DNA of 64,000 bases from DATARH01 sp036268425 (GTDB taxonomy: Bacteria; Pseudomonadota; Alphaproteobacteria; ATCC43930; CGMCC-115725), in NCBI GenBank assembly GCA_036268425.1, contig DATAUE010000108.1, positions 62,001-126,000 of the forward strand, read 5' to 3'. Shown here one piece after another: positions 6,757 to 15,639 of this stretch (position 1 is the stretch's first letter; every line of letters starts with the position of its first letter). The position numbers were made by a program, and so were the translations under genes. The notes under the pieces were generated by a model. It was not told the DNA's origin and ran no database searches. It saw nothing but the letters and a program-made list of their open reading frames with translations.

Positions 6757-9386
6757 AAGCACATCCGATGAAAAGTGTATTTCGCGTATTGCGTAATCCG
6801 CTTGCAGCCGCTGCGGCAACATTGCGCGGGCTGATCGAACGACGCGAAGGCAACGTCGCGATCCTGTTTGGTCTGGGAGCGATTCCTGTGATCATCGGCG
6901 CTGGCATCGCGACGGACACCGCGCGAGCCTATCTGATCAAAACGCGTCTGGGTGCATCGCTCGACGCCGCCGCCTTGGCGATCGGCTCGCAAAGCAACCA
7001 GACGAGTTCAACACTCAACACGACGCTGAACAACTATTTCTTCAACAATTATTGTCGGACGGTGCCCGCCGGAACCTCGGTCAGCCAATGCAGCGGCACG
7101 GTTTCGGCCGAGACCAGCATCTCGGTGCAGGCGCTCGGCGATATCACCGCAGCAACGGTCAATTATCAGGCGACTGCGACGGTGCCGACCACCTTTATGC
7201 GGCTGGTAGGCATCAACAACCTGACCGTATCGGTCACCGCACAGACAACCAAATTTCCAGGTATGGAAATCGCCGTGGTGCTCGACAATACCGGGTCGAT
7301 GCTCTGCGGCGCCAGCGATTCCAATTGCACGAGCGGCGTCCAATCGGCAGACACCGATTGTACCAACGTAAACAACAGTAGCCGTATTTGCACATTACGC
7401 AAAGCCGCCCTGCAATTCGTCACCACGTTGCAGCAGGCGATTACCGGGCCGCAATCGATTTATATGTCGATCGTTCCGTATGTGACGACGGTCAATGTCG
7501 GTTCTTCGCTATGCACCAATTCGACAACCTGCAATCACATAACAGGATCAAACGGCAATTTTACCGATCTGCGTGGCAATATAATGCCGGTCGTCCCGAT
7601 CATCGGGAATACGACCAACGGCAACACAACGGTTTCAAGCGTCTCGATGCTTACCCCGAGCGGTTCGGTTTCGGGGACAGCAGCGATCCAATCTGGGATG
7701 CTCGTTTATGGCCAGGGAATTCCATCAGGGGCAACGGTCAATAGCGTCAGCGGTTCGTCGTTCACACTGTCCTCGGCAGCGACCCAAACCTATACAGGCA
7801 ACTCGCTGGCGCTCGGCCCTCAATCCAATACTGCAACTGCCAGCACCCAGGTTGCGGTCGCCAGCCCGGTGGTGAACCCATTTAACATCACAGGCACCTG
7901 GGCAAATAACAGCACTTCGGTCACCGTCAGCAGCACTGCAGGCATCGCGATTGGCATGTTCGTCAGCAGCAGCAGCAGCGGCATATCTTCCGGAGTGAAG
8001 GTCTCGGCAGTCGGCAGCACAACCATCACTCTTTCATCCAAGGCGACGGTAAACCAGACCAACAAGACGCTAACCTTTACGCCGGTCCAGGGCGGGACGA
8101 GCAATGGCAGCGCAACCGTCACCCTCTCCGGCAGCAACACGAGCATCAACAACATCATGCTCGGCTGGCTCGTCAGCGACTCGTCGTCGAAGATACCCAA
8201 CAATACCTATGTCAAAGCTGCGACCTCGACGCAAATCACGCTATCGAACAATGCGACCGGTGCGGCCAGCTCTGATACCTTGACATTTACCAGCCAGGGC
8301 GGCACAACCACCACCGGCAACACGACAATCAGCAATGTCTCGTTTCAGCATACGCCGGTTATCGGGGCGGTAATTGTTGGCAACGGCATCCCGGCGAATA
8401 CCACGATCACGGACACCAGCGGCGATTTCAGCAGCGGTTCTGGCACATTGACAGTCTCGGCCGCCGCCACGAAACCGAGCAATTTTTCGAGCTCGACAGA
8501 CACGACGTTCAATACTGCGCTGTCGTATTATAGCCCGATGACTTTTGATTCGACGTATAACTCAACCAACCAGCAGACACCCAATTGGGGCGGCTGCGTA
8601 ATCGAGGCAACCAGTTCCGGCGAAAACAGCAGCGGCACCGGCGTGCTCAGCGTCTCCGGCAATCCCGATACGTCCGAACCGGTGAGCGGAACGAGCTGGT
8701 ATCCCTATTACTGGCTGAAGGACTCTTCGAATAATTGGAACAACTCCAACATCTCAAAGCAGGACAGCTCAACCGAAACCCAAGGCCAAACAAACAACGA
8801 GTGGCTTGCGCAGGATGGGCCGAATCAGGGGTGCCCGGTCGCGGTACTCCCGCTGACCGATCTGACGACCTCTGACGGCCAGCAAACGATCCAGAACTCG
8901 ATCAACAGCATGTGGCCGCGCGACGCCGGGGGCACCCAGGTTCATGTCGGCATGATCTGGGGCTGGCGGGTGCTATCGCCGAATGGACCGTTCGCGGTAA
9001 ATAACGGACATCCACTCGACTACACGACAGCCACTGCCCGGGGATGGAAAAAGATTATTGTGCTGATGACGGACGGCGAAGAGGAGTGGCCAGCGGCAGA
9101 CAATCTGACCGGCCTTGGCCAGATTACCGATGGCAAGATCGGGACGACCAGTACCACCACCGCGGTCAACAACTTGAATTCGCGCCTCAGCACCTTGTGC
9201 AGCAATATGGCGACTGACGGCATTCAGATCTATACGATCGGCTTGGGCCCCGGCGGGTCCGGGAATACCCAGCTGGCAAGTTGCCCGGCCAATGGCGGGT
9301 TCTACTCCGCGGCAACGCCAAGCAATCTCGCAGCGGTTTTCCTGAAAATCGCAGCATCGATTATCCACCTAAGGCTGACGCAGTAA
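6747..9386 (+). CDS. TadG-like protein: split VWA domain with inserted beta-repeat modules
   Basis: About 879 aa, far longer than usual TadG proteins (roughly 400-600 aa). An N-terminal TadG helix (GNVAILFGLGAIPVIIGAGI, residues 36-55) is followed by a pilin-like region. The von Willebrand A domain opens at residue 173 with MEIAVVLDNTGSML (MIDAS DxTxS). The domain is completed only at about residue 750-870, with VHVGMIWGWRVLSP, KKIIVLMTDGEEEW (from about 770) and IQIYTIGLGPGG. Between these lie about 290 residues of Ser/Thr/Gly/Asn-rich repeats, annotated separately. TadG-type proteins are membrane-anchored periplasmic parts of Tad pilus systems. ATG 6747 overlaps the previous gene by 10 bases; ATG 6768 (MKSVFR) is an alternative start. 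Confidence 0.85.
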   Translation: MPLKAHPMKSVFRVLRNPLAAAAATLRGLIERREGNVAILFGLGAIPVIIGAGIATDTARAYLIKTRLGASLDAAALAIGSQSNQTSSTLNTTLNNYFFNNYCRTVPAGTSVSQCSGTVSAETSISVQALGDITAATVNYQATATVPTTFMRLVGINNLTVSVTAQTTKFPGMEIAVVLDNTGSMLCGASDSNCTSGVQSADTDCTNVNNSSRICTLRKAALQFVTTLQQAITGPQSIYMSIVPYVTTVNVGSSLCTNSTTCNHITGSNGNFTDLRGNIMPVVPIIGNTTNGNTTVSSVSMLTPSGSVSGTAAIQSGMLVYGQGIPSGATVNSVSGSSFTLSSAATQTYTGNSLALGPQSNTATASTQVAVASPVVNPFNITGTWANNSTSVTVSSTAGIAIGMFVSSSSSGISSGVKVSAVGSTTITLSSKATVNQTNKTLTFTPVQGGTSNGSATVTLSGSNTSINNIMLGWLVSDSSSKIPNNTYVKAATSTQITLSNNATGAASSDTLTFTSQGGTTTTGNTTISNVSFQHTPVIGAVIVGNGIPANTTITDTSGDFSSGSGTLTVSAAATKPSNFSSSTDTTFNTALSYYSPMTFDSTYNSTNQQTPNWGGCVIEATSSGENSSGTGVLSVSGNPDTSEPVSGTSWYPYYWLKDSSNNWNNSNISKQDSSTETQGQTNNEWLAQDGPNQGCPVAVLPLTDLTTSDGQQTIQNSINSMWPRDAGGTQVHVGMIWGWRVLSPNGPFAVNNGHPLDYTTATARGWKKIIVLMTDGEEEWPAADNLTGLGQITDGKIGTTSTTTAVNNLNSRLSTLCSNMATDGIQIYTIGLGPGGSGNTQLASCPANGGFYSAATPSNLAAVFLKIAASIIHLRLTQ
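7609..8483 (+). repeat. Four degenerate tandem beta modules inside the TadG-like gene
   Basis: The protein repeats about every 60-75 residues with the pattern xTVSS..., G(M/A)xVxGxGIPxGTxV, then TxITLSxxAT. Examples are GMLVYGQGIPSGATV (module 1, about 7609-7827), GMFVSSSSSGISSGVKV (module 2, 7876-8095), GWLVSDSSSKIPNNTYV (module 3, 8097-8303) and GAVIVGNGIPANTTI (module 4, 8304-8483). The modules have diverged in DNA sequence but keep the spacing. Similar short beta repeats occur in tail fibres and surface adhesins. Base composition here is less GC-rich than in surrounding genes. Confidence 0.75.
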
Positions 9387-9469
9387 GAAGCCATAGCGGC
9401 GAGTGTCATCAAACCGTCGTGAGGCCGCCTGTAGGTTCCGCGGCTTCAACGTTTTTGAGACCCTTGCGC

Positions 9470-11368
9470 ATGTTCCGCTGCCGGTTCCGCGATTTCTTGA
9501 TTCTGCCGCTGCTTGCCGCGTTGCCGCTGTCCGCAGCGGCCCAAACCCAAACGGCGCAAAGCCAACCGCGACACAATCTGGTCCTGTTCGTGCCGGATGG
9601 GCTGCGCGCCGCGATGGTCGGGCCGGAAACCGCACCGGCGATGGCGGCGTTGCGCGATCGCGGGGTCAATTTCACCAACCCGCATTCGATGTTTCCGACC
9701 TTTACCACGGCCAATGCTTCGGCGATGGCGACCGGACACTATCTCGGCGATACCGGCGATTTCAGCAACACGATCTACACCGGCTTTCCGGTCACTGCGG
9801 CCGGCGGCAGCGTCACGCCGTTTCTCGAAAACGACAAGGTGATTGCCGAGGCCGACACGCATTTCGGCGGCAATTTCTTTGACGAGGAAGCGCTGTTAAA
9901 GGCGGCGCGCGAAGCCGGGTTCAGCACGGCTGCGATCGGCAAGCTCGGCCCCACGCTGATGTTCGACCACACCGCCAGCGACGGGGCGACGACGATCATC
10001 GTCGACGACGCGACCGGCACGCCGAGCGGCGTGCCGCTATCGCCGGAGGTCGCCGCGGCGCTCACCGCGGCCGGATTGCCGGCGGCAACGCCGGGACGTG
10101 GCGCCAACGGCAAGGCCGGCGACGCGACCCATCCCGGCACCACCGTCGCCAATGTCGAGCAACAAAGCTATCTGGCCGATGTCGCAACCCGAGCCGTGCT
10201 GCCGCTGTTCAAGAAACGCGGCAAACCGTTTGTCCTGGTCTTCTGGTCGCGCGATCCCGACGGCACGCAGCACAATCAAGGCGACAGCCTCGGCCGGCTG
10301 ACACCCGGGATCAACGGCCCAACCTCGCTCGCCGGCATCCGTAATGCCGACGATACTCTGGCAAAGCTGCAGCAGGGGCTGAGCGCGGTCGGGCTGGCGG
10401 ACACAACCGACATCGTTATTGCCGCCGATCACGGTTTTTCGACGATCTCCAAGGAAAGCGCGACCAGCGCCTCGGCGAAGGCCACCTTTGCCGACACGCC
10501 GAAAGGCTTGCTTCCCTCCGGCTTTTTGGCGCTCGATCTTGCCGGCGCGCTGGGGATGCCGCTGCTGGACCCGGACGCAAAGAACGCTCCGGTCGCGCCG
10601 GGCGCCCACCCTGCCAAGGGCAACGGCCTGATCGGCGGCACCGTGGAAGCGCCCGACATCGTCGTCGCCGCGAATGGCGGGTCGGATTTGATCTATCTGC
10701 CGACCGGCAACGCCACGGCGAAACAGGCGCTCGCCGCCAAGGTGCTCTCTACGCTGTTGGCCGAGGATTATATCAGCGGCCTGTTTGTCGACGACGCGCT
10801 CGGCCGCTTTCCCGGCACTCTGCCGCTCAGCGCGATCAACCTCAACGGCGCGGCGGTGACCCCGCTTCCGGCGATCGCGGTCAATTTCCGCTCTTTCGAC
10901 ACGGGCTGCGATATGCCGGTACGCTGCACGGCAGAGCTTGCCGATACGCCCTTGCAGCAAGGCCAAGGCATGCACGGCTCGTTCAGCCGAGCCGACACGA
11001 TGAATTTCATGGCCGCCGCCGGGCCGGATTTCAAACCCGGCCTCGTCGATCCCGCGCCGGTCAGCAATGCCGATATCGGCAAGACGCTGGCCCATCTTCT
11101 GGGGTTGAAACCGGTGGCGAAGGGGCATCTTGTCGGCCGCGTCATCGATGAGGCGCTGCCCGGCAGCGCTGCGCTGCCCCAGGTGGCGCGTGAGACCGTG
11201 GCTTCCGACCCGTCGCCGCAAGGGCTGCGCACCGTCGTCGATCTGCAACGCATCGGCGAGACGCGCTATTTCGATGCCGCCGGTTTCCCCGGCCGTACTG
11301 TCGGGCTTTCTGCGGCGCCGACTGCCAATCCCACCAACAACATGGCCAACGCACCCGCGGCCCGTTAG
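9470..11368 (+). CDS. Secreted alkaline-phosphatase-superfamily phosphodiesterase
   Basis: About 632 aa with a Sec signal peptide (FLILPLLAALPLSAAAQ). The mature part has the two-metal phosphodiesterase/nucleotide pyrophosphatase layout: LVLFVPDGLRAAMV (first metal Asp), FPTFTTANASAMATGHYLGD (Thr nucleophile region), VFWSRDPDGTQHNQGDSLG (Asp and His ligands) and DIVIAADHGFSTI (Asp-His pair). It should hydrolyse phosphate mono- or diesters in the periplasm; the substrate is not predictable. It starts 83 bases after the TadG-like gene and may share its transcript. The start at 9470 gives a clean signal peptide; earlier in-frame codons add non-conserved residues. Confidence 0.85.
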   Translation: MFRCRFRDFLILPLLAALPLSAAAQTQTAQSQPRHNLVLFVPDGLRAAMVGPETAPAMAALRDRGVNFTNPHSMFPTFTTANASAMATGHYLGDTGDFSNTIYTGFPVTAAGGSVTPFLENDKVIAEADTHFGGNFFDEEALLKAAREAGFSTAAIGKLGPTLMFDHTASDGATTIIVDDATGTPSGVPLSPEVAAALTAAGLPAATPGRGANGKAGDATHPGTTVANVEQQSYLADVATRAVLPLFKKRGKPFVLVFWSRDPDGTQHNQGDSLGRLTPGINGPTSLAGIRNADDTLAKLQQGLSAVGLADTTDIVIAADHGFSTISKESATSASAKATFADTPKGLLPSGFLALDLAGALGMPLLDPDAKNAPVAPGAHPAKGNGLIGGTVEAPDIVVAANGGSDLIYLPTGNATAKQALAAKVLSTLLAEDYISGLFVDDALGRFPGTLPLSAINLNGAAVTPLPAIAVNFRSFDTGCDMPVRCTAELADTPLQQGQGMHGSFSRADTMNFMAAAGPDFKPGLVDPAPVSNADIGKTLAHLLGLKPVAKGHLVGRVIDEALPGSAALPQVARETVASDPSPQGLRTVVDLQRIGETRYFDAAGFPGRTVGLSAAPTANPTNNMANAPAAR

Positions 11369-11421
11369 CATCGCGTCCGATCACCGGCCGCGGAGGGCCG
11401 GATCAATGTTCGGAGCGTGCC

Positions 11422-11709
11422 ATGCCGGCCTATTTCGTCGCCGAAGTCGAGGTCACCAATCCCAGCGGTTATGAAGCGTACCGGCCGCTCGCCGGCGCCA
11501 GCGTCGCGCAGTATGGCGGCCGTTTTATCGCCCGCGGCGGCAAGGCAGAATTGATTGAGGGCACCCCGGAACCAAAGCGCGTGGTCATCATCGAGTTCGC
11601 CGATACGGCAGCGGCGCGTCGCTGGTACAACTCGCCGGAATACCAGGCGGCATTGCCGATCCGGCTGGCCAACTCGACCGGCCGGGTCCTGATCGTCGAA
11701 GGCGCGTGA
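11422..11709 (+). CDS. DUF1330 family protein
   Basis: A 95-aa dimeric alpha+beta barrel (ferredoxin-like) protein. The family pattern is plain: YFVAEVEVTNPSGYEAYRP at the start, GGRFIARGGKAELIEG in the middle, then KRVVIIEFADTAAARRWYNS and a YQAALPIR segment. DUF1330 proteins have no established reaction. Its stop overlaps the ATG of the following CoA-transferase by one base, so the two are co-translated and it may act in the same pathway. Confidence 0.92.
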   Translation: MPAYFVAEVEVTNPSGYEAYRPLAGASVAQYGGRFIARGGKAELIEGTPEPKRVVIIEFADTAAARRWYNSPEYQAALPIRLANSTGRVLIVEGA

Positions 11710-12920
11710 TGGCGGAAGAGTCCGCTCGCGGCCCGAAAGGGCCGCTTAGTGGCGTCACCGTCCTGGATTTGTGCAGCTATCTGGCGGGTCCGTACGGTTG
11801 CACGCTGCTGGCCGATCTCGGCGCCGACGTCATCAAGATCGAGGCGCCGAGTGGCGACATGCTGCGGCATTTCCCTTCGACCCTGGAAGGCGACAGCCGG
11901 TTCTTTGTCGGCACCAATCGCGGCAAACGCGCCCTCGCCCTCGACCTGAAGCAGCCCGAAGGGCTGGCGGTACTGCATCGGCTGGTGGCAACCGCCGATG
12001 TGCTGGTCGAGAATTTCCGGCCGTCGGTGCCGGCGCGGCTCGGCATCGATTATCCGCGCCTCAAAAAGATCAATCCGCGCCTCGTCTATTGCGGCCTGAC
12101 CGGCTATGGCGATCAGGGGCCGCTCAGCGACAAGGGTGGTTTCGATCAGGTCTTGCAGTGCCTGACCGGCATGGCGGTCTTTCAGGGCGCGGCCTCTCGC
12201 GGAGACGGACCGCAAAGCCCGCAACTGGTGCTGGGTTCGGTGCTCGACTACTTTACTTCGGCGCTGCTCGCTTACGGCGTCGCGGCAGCCTTGTTCCACC
12301 GCGAGCGCAGCGGCACCGGCCAATATCTGAGCCTGTCGTTGTTGCGCAGCGCGCTGACAATTCAAGCTGGCCGCTTTGTCTGGGCGGAGGGCGAAGGCCG
12401 CGATGTCGCGCGGGATTCCGGTGCCGGCGGCCTGACCGGTATCCATCCGACAAAAGAGGGGGCGCTGTATATTTCGGTCCACTCAAACCATTTCTTCGCC
12501 GCGTTGTGCGAGCTGGTCGGACGGCCGGAACTGGCCAAAGATCCGCGTTGTGAATCAATGCGCAGCCGGGCTGCTCACGCCGCAGAAATACTGCCGGAAT
12601 TACGCGCCGCCCTGGCCACTCGAACCGCCCTTGAATGGGAGGAGATTTTCGGCGAGCGGGTGCCCTGTGCCGCGGTGCGCCAGATCGAAGAGATGTTCGA
12701 TCACCCGCAAGTGCTTGGTAACGATCTTGTAGCAACGTTCGACCATCCCGTGGTGGGCCGATATCGGGGCTTGTCGAAACCCGTCCACCTCGCGGAAACA
12801 CCGGGTCCGACACCCACCGCCGCACCAGGATTTGGACAGCACAGTAGTGAAATACTTAGTCAATACGGTTATTCGACGCAGGATATCGCCGTATTGCGAG
12901 AACGCGGGATCGTGCTTTGA
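11709..12920 (+). CDS. CaiB/BaiF family CoA-transferase
   Basis: A class III CoA-transferase of about 403 aa that moves CoA between carboxylic acids through an aspartyl-CoA thioester. Family marks include GPYGCTLLADLGADVIKIE near the N-terminus, FFVGTNRGKRALALDL, DVLVENFRP and YCGLTGYGDQGP. GGFDQVLQCLTG follows, whose Asp146 is the expected nucleophile. The donor and acceptor acids are unknown. It is co-translated with a DUF1330 gene. A second CaiB-family gene (55879-57012) is only distantly similar. Confidence 0.93.
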   Translation: MAEESARGPKGPLSGVTVLDLCSYLAGPYGCTLLADLGADVIKIEAPSGDMLRHFPSTLEGDSRFFVGTNRGKRALALDLKQPEGLAVLHRLVATADVLVENFRPSVPARLGIDYPRLKKINPRLVYCGLTGYGDQGPLSDKGGFDQVLQCLTGMAVFQGAASRGDGPQSPQLVLGSVLDYFTSALLAYGVAAALFHRERSGTGQYLSLSLLRSALTIQAGRFVWAEGEGRDVARDSGAGGLTGIHPTKEGALYISVHSNHFFAALCELVGRPELAKDPRCESMRSRAAHAAEILPELRAALATRTALEWEEIFGERVPCAAVRQIEEMFDHPQVLGNDLVATFDHPVVGRYRGLSKPVHLAETPGPTPTAAPGFGQHSSEILSQYGYSTQDIAVLRERGIVL

Positions 12921-13099
12921 ATCGAGCGAGATAGCGCATATTTTCCGCGAAAATGATGGTGCCCGAACTCACCGTTGACGCCGACACCGATGGACCTCGA
13001 CAAAAATTCGCCGAGAATCGCGCGCCAGATACACGGTTTGTCGTAGTATAATCCGGCGATTTCTTATAGGCTGCGCTCCTCAACTACGGGAGGAGCCCG

Positions 13100-13537
13100 A
13101 TGAAACGTGTTGTCGCCCTATGTTCGCTGCTGGCCCTCGCGGCGTGCGTGCCCCCGCCGCCCGAACCGCCGCCGCCGCCTCCGGGACCGGTTGTCGGGAT
13201 GCCCGGCGGCGCGCGCGTCTTCACAGTGTATTTCGGCTGGAACCGCTCGTGGGTTGGCCCCGCCGGCATGGCCGTGCTGCAGCAGGCCGCTGCGGTTTAC
13301 CGCGCCGGTGGCGTCGTGACCGTGCAGGTGACCGGCTATACCGACACATCGGGTTCACCGCGGTACAACCAGCGCCTGTCGGTTCGTCGTGCCAAGCACG
13401 TCGCCTACATCCTGGCGCATATGGGCGTGCCCTGGAACGTCATGGCGGTGTCAGGACGTGGCGAAACCGAACTGGCCGTACCGACGCCTGACGGCGTGCG
13501 CGATCCGCGCAATCGCCGCGTCACCGTTGTCGAATAG
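13100..13537 (+). CDS. OmpA-family outer-membrane lipoprotein
   Basis: About 145 aa. The signal sequence ends in a lipobox (ALAAC, Cys16), followed by a proline-rich linker and a short OmpA/MotB C-terminal domain. Peptidoglycan-binding features are TGYTDTSGSPRYNQRLSVRR, GVPWNVMAVSGRGETEL and PRNRRVTV. It should tether the outer membrane to peptidoglycan non-covalently, like a minimal Pal. Unlike true Pal it is not next to tolB or ybgF. The start has GGGAGGAG 7 bases upstream. Two hairpin terminators follow. Confidence 0.9.
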   Translation: MKRVVALCSLLALAACVPPPPEPPPPPPGPVVGMPGGARVFTVYFGWNRSWVGPAGMAVLQQAAAVYRAGGVVTVQVTGYTDTSGSPRYNQRLSVRRAKHVAYILAHMGVPWNVMAVSGRGETELAVPTPDGVRDPRNRRVTVVE

Positions 13538-13575
13538 CCCGCGCCGCATAGGCGTCGAATAACCGATCGCAAAAC

Positions 13576-13613
13576 CGCCGCGCAGGGTAACTTGCGCGGC
13601 GTCTTCTTTGTTT
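13576..13613 (+). terminator. Terminator after the OmpA lipoprotein gene
   Basis: A 9-bp perfect stem CGCCGCGCA (13576-13584) pairs with TGCGCGGCG (13593-13601) around an 8-base loop. The T-rich run TCTTCTTTGTTTG follows. Confidence 0.75.
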
Positions 13614-13628
13614 GTACCAGGCGGATAA

Positions 13629-13659
13629 AATAAGGGCGCTCGCTTGGAGCGCCCTTATT
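13629..13659. terminator. Bidirectional terminator between convergent genes
   Basis: A 13-bp perfect inverted repeat AATAAGGGCGCTC (13629-13641) / GAGCGCCCTTATT (13647-13659) has a 5-base loop. It sits between the plus-strand OmpA gene and the minus-strand cupin gene, whose stop is 17 bases away. On the minus strand it is followed by TTTTA. Confidence 0.82.
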
Positions 13660-13675
13660 GTTACAGTCCCATCAT

Positions 13676-14176
13676 TTAGATTTTTTCGTAAGGAAACCGC
13701 CGAATCTTCTGGACGTTGCGGCCTTCGATCCGAATGAGACGTGTCGCGCCGTCGCGGCGCGGCGAATGCAGATCGCCTTCGTTGTAAACATAGGCACTGC
13801 CCGGTGTGAGTTTGTACTCACGAACATGGCGTACCCGGCCCGGCTCTTCCTCGCTCGCCGGCGAGACCAGTGCCCAATCGGTCATAATGGTTTCACCCAG
13901 GGCCTGGCCGTAAATCGCCCAGGTCGGCCCGTGATCGTGCGGCGGACTTTCCTTGGCGCCCTCGTGGACATGGCCGAGGATGCAGAAGCCAAGTTCCGGG
14001 TCTTCGAACAGGATTTTGCGTTCGGGTCCGTCGGCCGGCAGATGCTTGGCGACAAATTCCGGATCGGTGCAGGCCTTCTGCACCAGCGCACAAACCTGCT
14101 TGCGTCCCTCAGGGCCGGGATTTGCCGCGAGAATGCCGTGACAGTCGCTGGAAAATTGCTCGATTGTATATGACAT
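13676..14176 (-). CDS. Cysteine-dioxygenase-like cupin (COG5553 type)
   Basis: About 166 aa with a cupin fold. ESPPHDHGPTWAIYGQALGE gives the HxH metal ligands and the downstream Glu-type position. GSAYVYNEGDLHSPRRDG supplies the third His of the Fe(II) site. This arrangement matches metal-dependent enzymes related to cysteine dioxygenase and 3-mercaptopropionate dioxygenase, which oxidise thiols with O2. The true substrate is not certain. The start at 14176 has AGAGGT 8 bases upstream; the frame extends further to 14287 without support. It ends against the bidirectional terminator. Confidence 0.75.
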   Translation of the reverse strand: MSYTIEQFSSDCHGILAANPGPEGRKQVCALVQKACTDPEFVAKHLPADGPERKILFEDPELGFCILGHVHEGAKESPPHDHGPTWAIYGQALGETIMTDWALVSPASEEEPGRVRHVREYKLTPGSAYVYNEGDLHSPRRDGATRLIRIEGRNVQKIRRFPYEKI

Positions 14177-14401
14177 CAGCTGACCTCTTGTGTCGTTCCG
14201 GCCGCCAAGCCGAGTACTATACAGGATATCGCCGTATGCCGATGGCAGGCAAGACCGCCCCGCGCACCCATCGGCAACACAACTCACGGTGGCAAGGCTG
14301 ACGCATGCGCGTGCCGCTCATGTCGCCTTGCCTTTGCTTCTTCGGCTAGGCTTCGCCACTTCCATTAGACTTTGCCGAAGAAACAGCCAGAATCGAGCGT
14401 T

Positions 14402-15532
14402 ATGGAGCCTGAACCGTCACCACCCGCCGCCTCTTCCACGACGCAGCGCATCGCCCGCATAGCGCTCGGCACCGCGGTTGTGGCGGTTGCCCTGTGGATC
14501 CTTGCGGATTTTCTGCCCGCGCTTGCTTGGGCCGGGGTGCTCGCGATCGCCCTCTGGCCGCTCTACCGGCGTCTGGAGACGCTGTTATCGGAGCGCCGCG
14601 GTGAACGGATTCTGGCGCCGTTGCTGGCGACGCTGATCGTCGGGATCGTTTTTATCGCACCGATCGTCCTGCTTGGTATTGCCCTCGCCCGCGAAAGCCA
14701 CGTTGTCGTCGAATTCATCATCAAGGCGCGCCATACGGGCATTCCAGTCCCGGGCATCGTTGCGCAACTACCGTTTATCGGGCCGAGCATCGCCGGTTGG
14801 TGGCAGGCCAATCTGAGCGATCCGGCGATGGCGGAAGAGCTGATCGGACGCGTCGATCTGCGCACCCTGACCCAATCGGTGCGGGAGTATGGCGGCGAGG
14901 TCGTCCACCGTCTGGCATTATTCGTATTCACCTTGCTGACGCTGTTTTTTCTGTTCCGCGACGGCGATGCGCTGGCCGAGCAGATGCGCGACATCAGCGA
15001 CCGCCTGATCGGCCGCCGCGGCGAGCGCATCGGCCGCCAGATGATCGCCGCAGTGCACGGCACGGTAAACGGCCTCGTCCTGGTCGGCCTCGCCGAAGGC
15101 GTGCTGCTGGGTGGCGCCTACGCGGCGGTCGGCATGGCCTATCCGGTATCGACGGGAGCGCTGACCGGCGTCGCGGCGGTAATCCCGTTTGCCGCGCCGG
15201 TGGTTTACATTCTGGCCAGCGCCTATCTATTCGCCATCGGCAACACGGTTGGCGCGATAATCGTTTTTGTCTTCGGCAGCGTCGTGGTTTTTGCAGCGGA
15301 TCATTTTGTCCGGCCGTTTCTGATCGGCGGCTCGACGCGGCTGCCGTTTCTGCTGGTGCTGCTCGGCATTCTCGGCGGGTTGCAGACGATGGGGTTTCTC
15401 GGCTTGTTTCTCGGACCAGCGATCATGGCGGCATTTATCGCGCTGTGGCGCGAATGGACCGAGCCGGTCGCCGATGTCGATGCGGTCGGGACGACTCCGG
15501 CGCAGCGCCCCGCAGTCCCGCGCCCAGCCTAA
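14402..15532 (+). CDS. AI-2E/PerM family transporter
   Basis: About 376 aa, a polytopic inner-membrane protein with paired helices at the N-terminus (IALGTAVVAVALWILADF, LAWAGVLAIALWPLYRRLE). A long periplasmic or amphipathic segment follows, then a C-terminal helix cluster including the family stretches VNGLVLVGLAEGVLLGGAYA, GVAAVIPFAAPVVYI and the FLGLFLGPAIMA end. Family members include TqsA (AI-2 export) and PerM-like permeases with Na+/H+ antiport roles; substrate cannot be inferred here. ATG 14402 is preferred over a TTG 30 bases upstream. Confidence 0.88.
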   Translation: MEPEPSPPAASSTTQRIARIALGTAVVAVALWILADFLPALAWAGVLAIALWPLYRRLETLLSERRGERILAPLLATLIVGIVFIAPIVLLGIALARESHVVVEFIIKARHTGIPVPGIVAQLPFIGPSIAGWWQANLSDPAMAEELIGRVDLRTLTQSVREYGGEVVHRLALFVFTLLTLFFLFRDGDALAEQMRDISDRLIGRRGERIGRQMIAAVHGTVNGLVLVGLAEGVLLGGAYAAVGMAYPVSTGALTGVAAVIPFAAPVVYILASAYLFAIGNTVGAIIVFVFGSVVVFAADHFVRPFLIGGSTRLPFLLVLLGILGGLQTMGFLGLFLGPAIMAAFIALWREWTEPVADVDAVGTTPAQRPAVPRPA

Positions 15533-15639
15533 ACCGAGGGCAGGTAGCTGTTGACACACCGCGGACTCCGGATTTTGTTTGACGCCGCACGTCGTCGCGC
15601 GACGACGCCCAATGTCGCCGGAAACCTTGTGGAGGACGC

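Noticed and set aside
7500..8500. Tandem modules considered as a CRISPR-like or mobile repeat array
   Set aside because: The units diverge in DNA, are in frame and encode a protein pattern; there are no identical short repeats with unique spacers.
10037..11371. A 444-aa minus-strand open frame opposite the secreted phosphodiesterase
   Set aside because: Composition typical of an antisense frame; the plus strand carries a signal peptide and metal-binding motifs.
13120..13200. Proline-codon-rich stretch considered as a tandem repeat
   Set aside because: It is a normal low-complexity linker (PPPPEPPPPPPG) after the lipobox of the OmpA lipoprotein.
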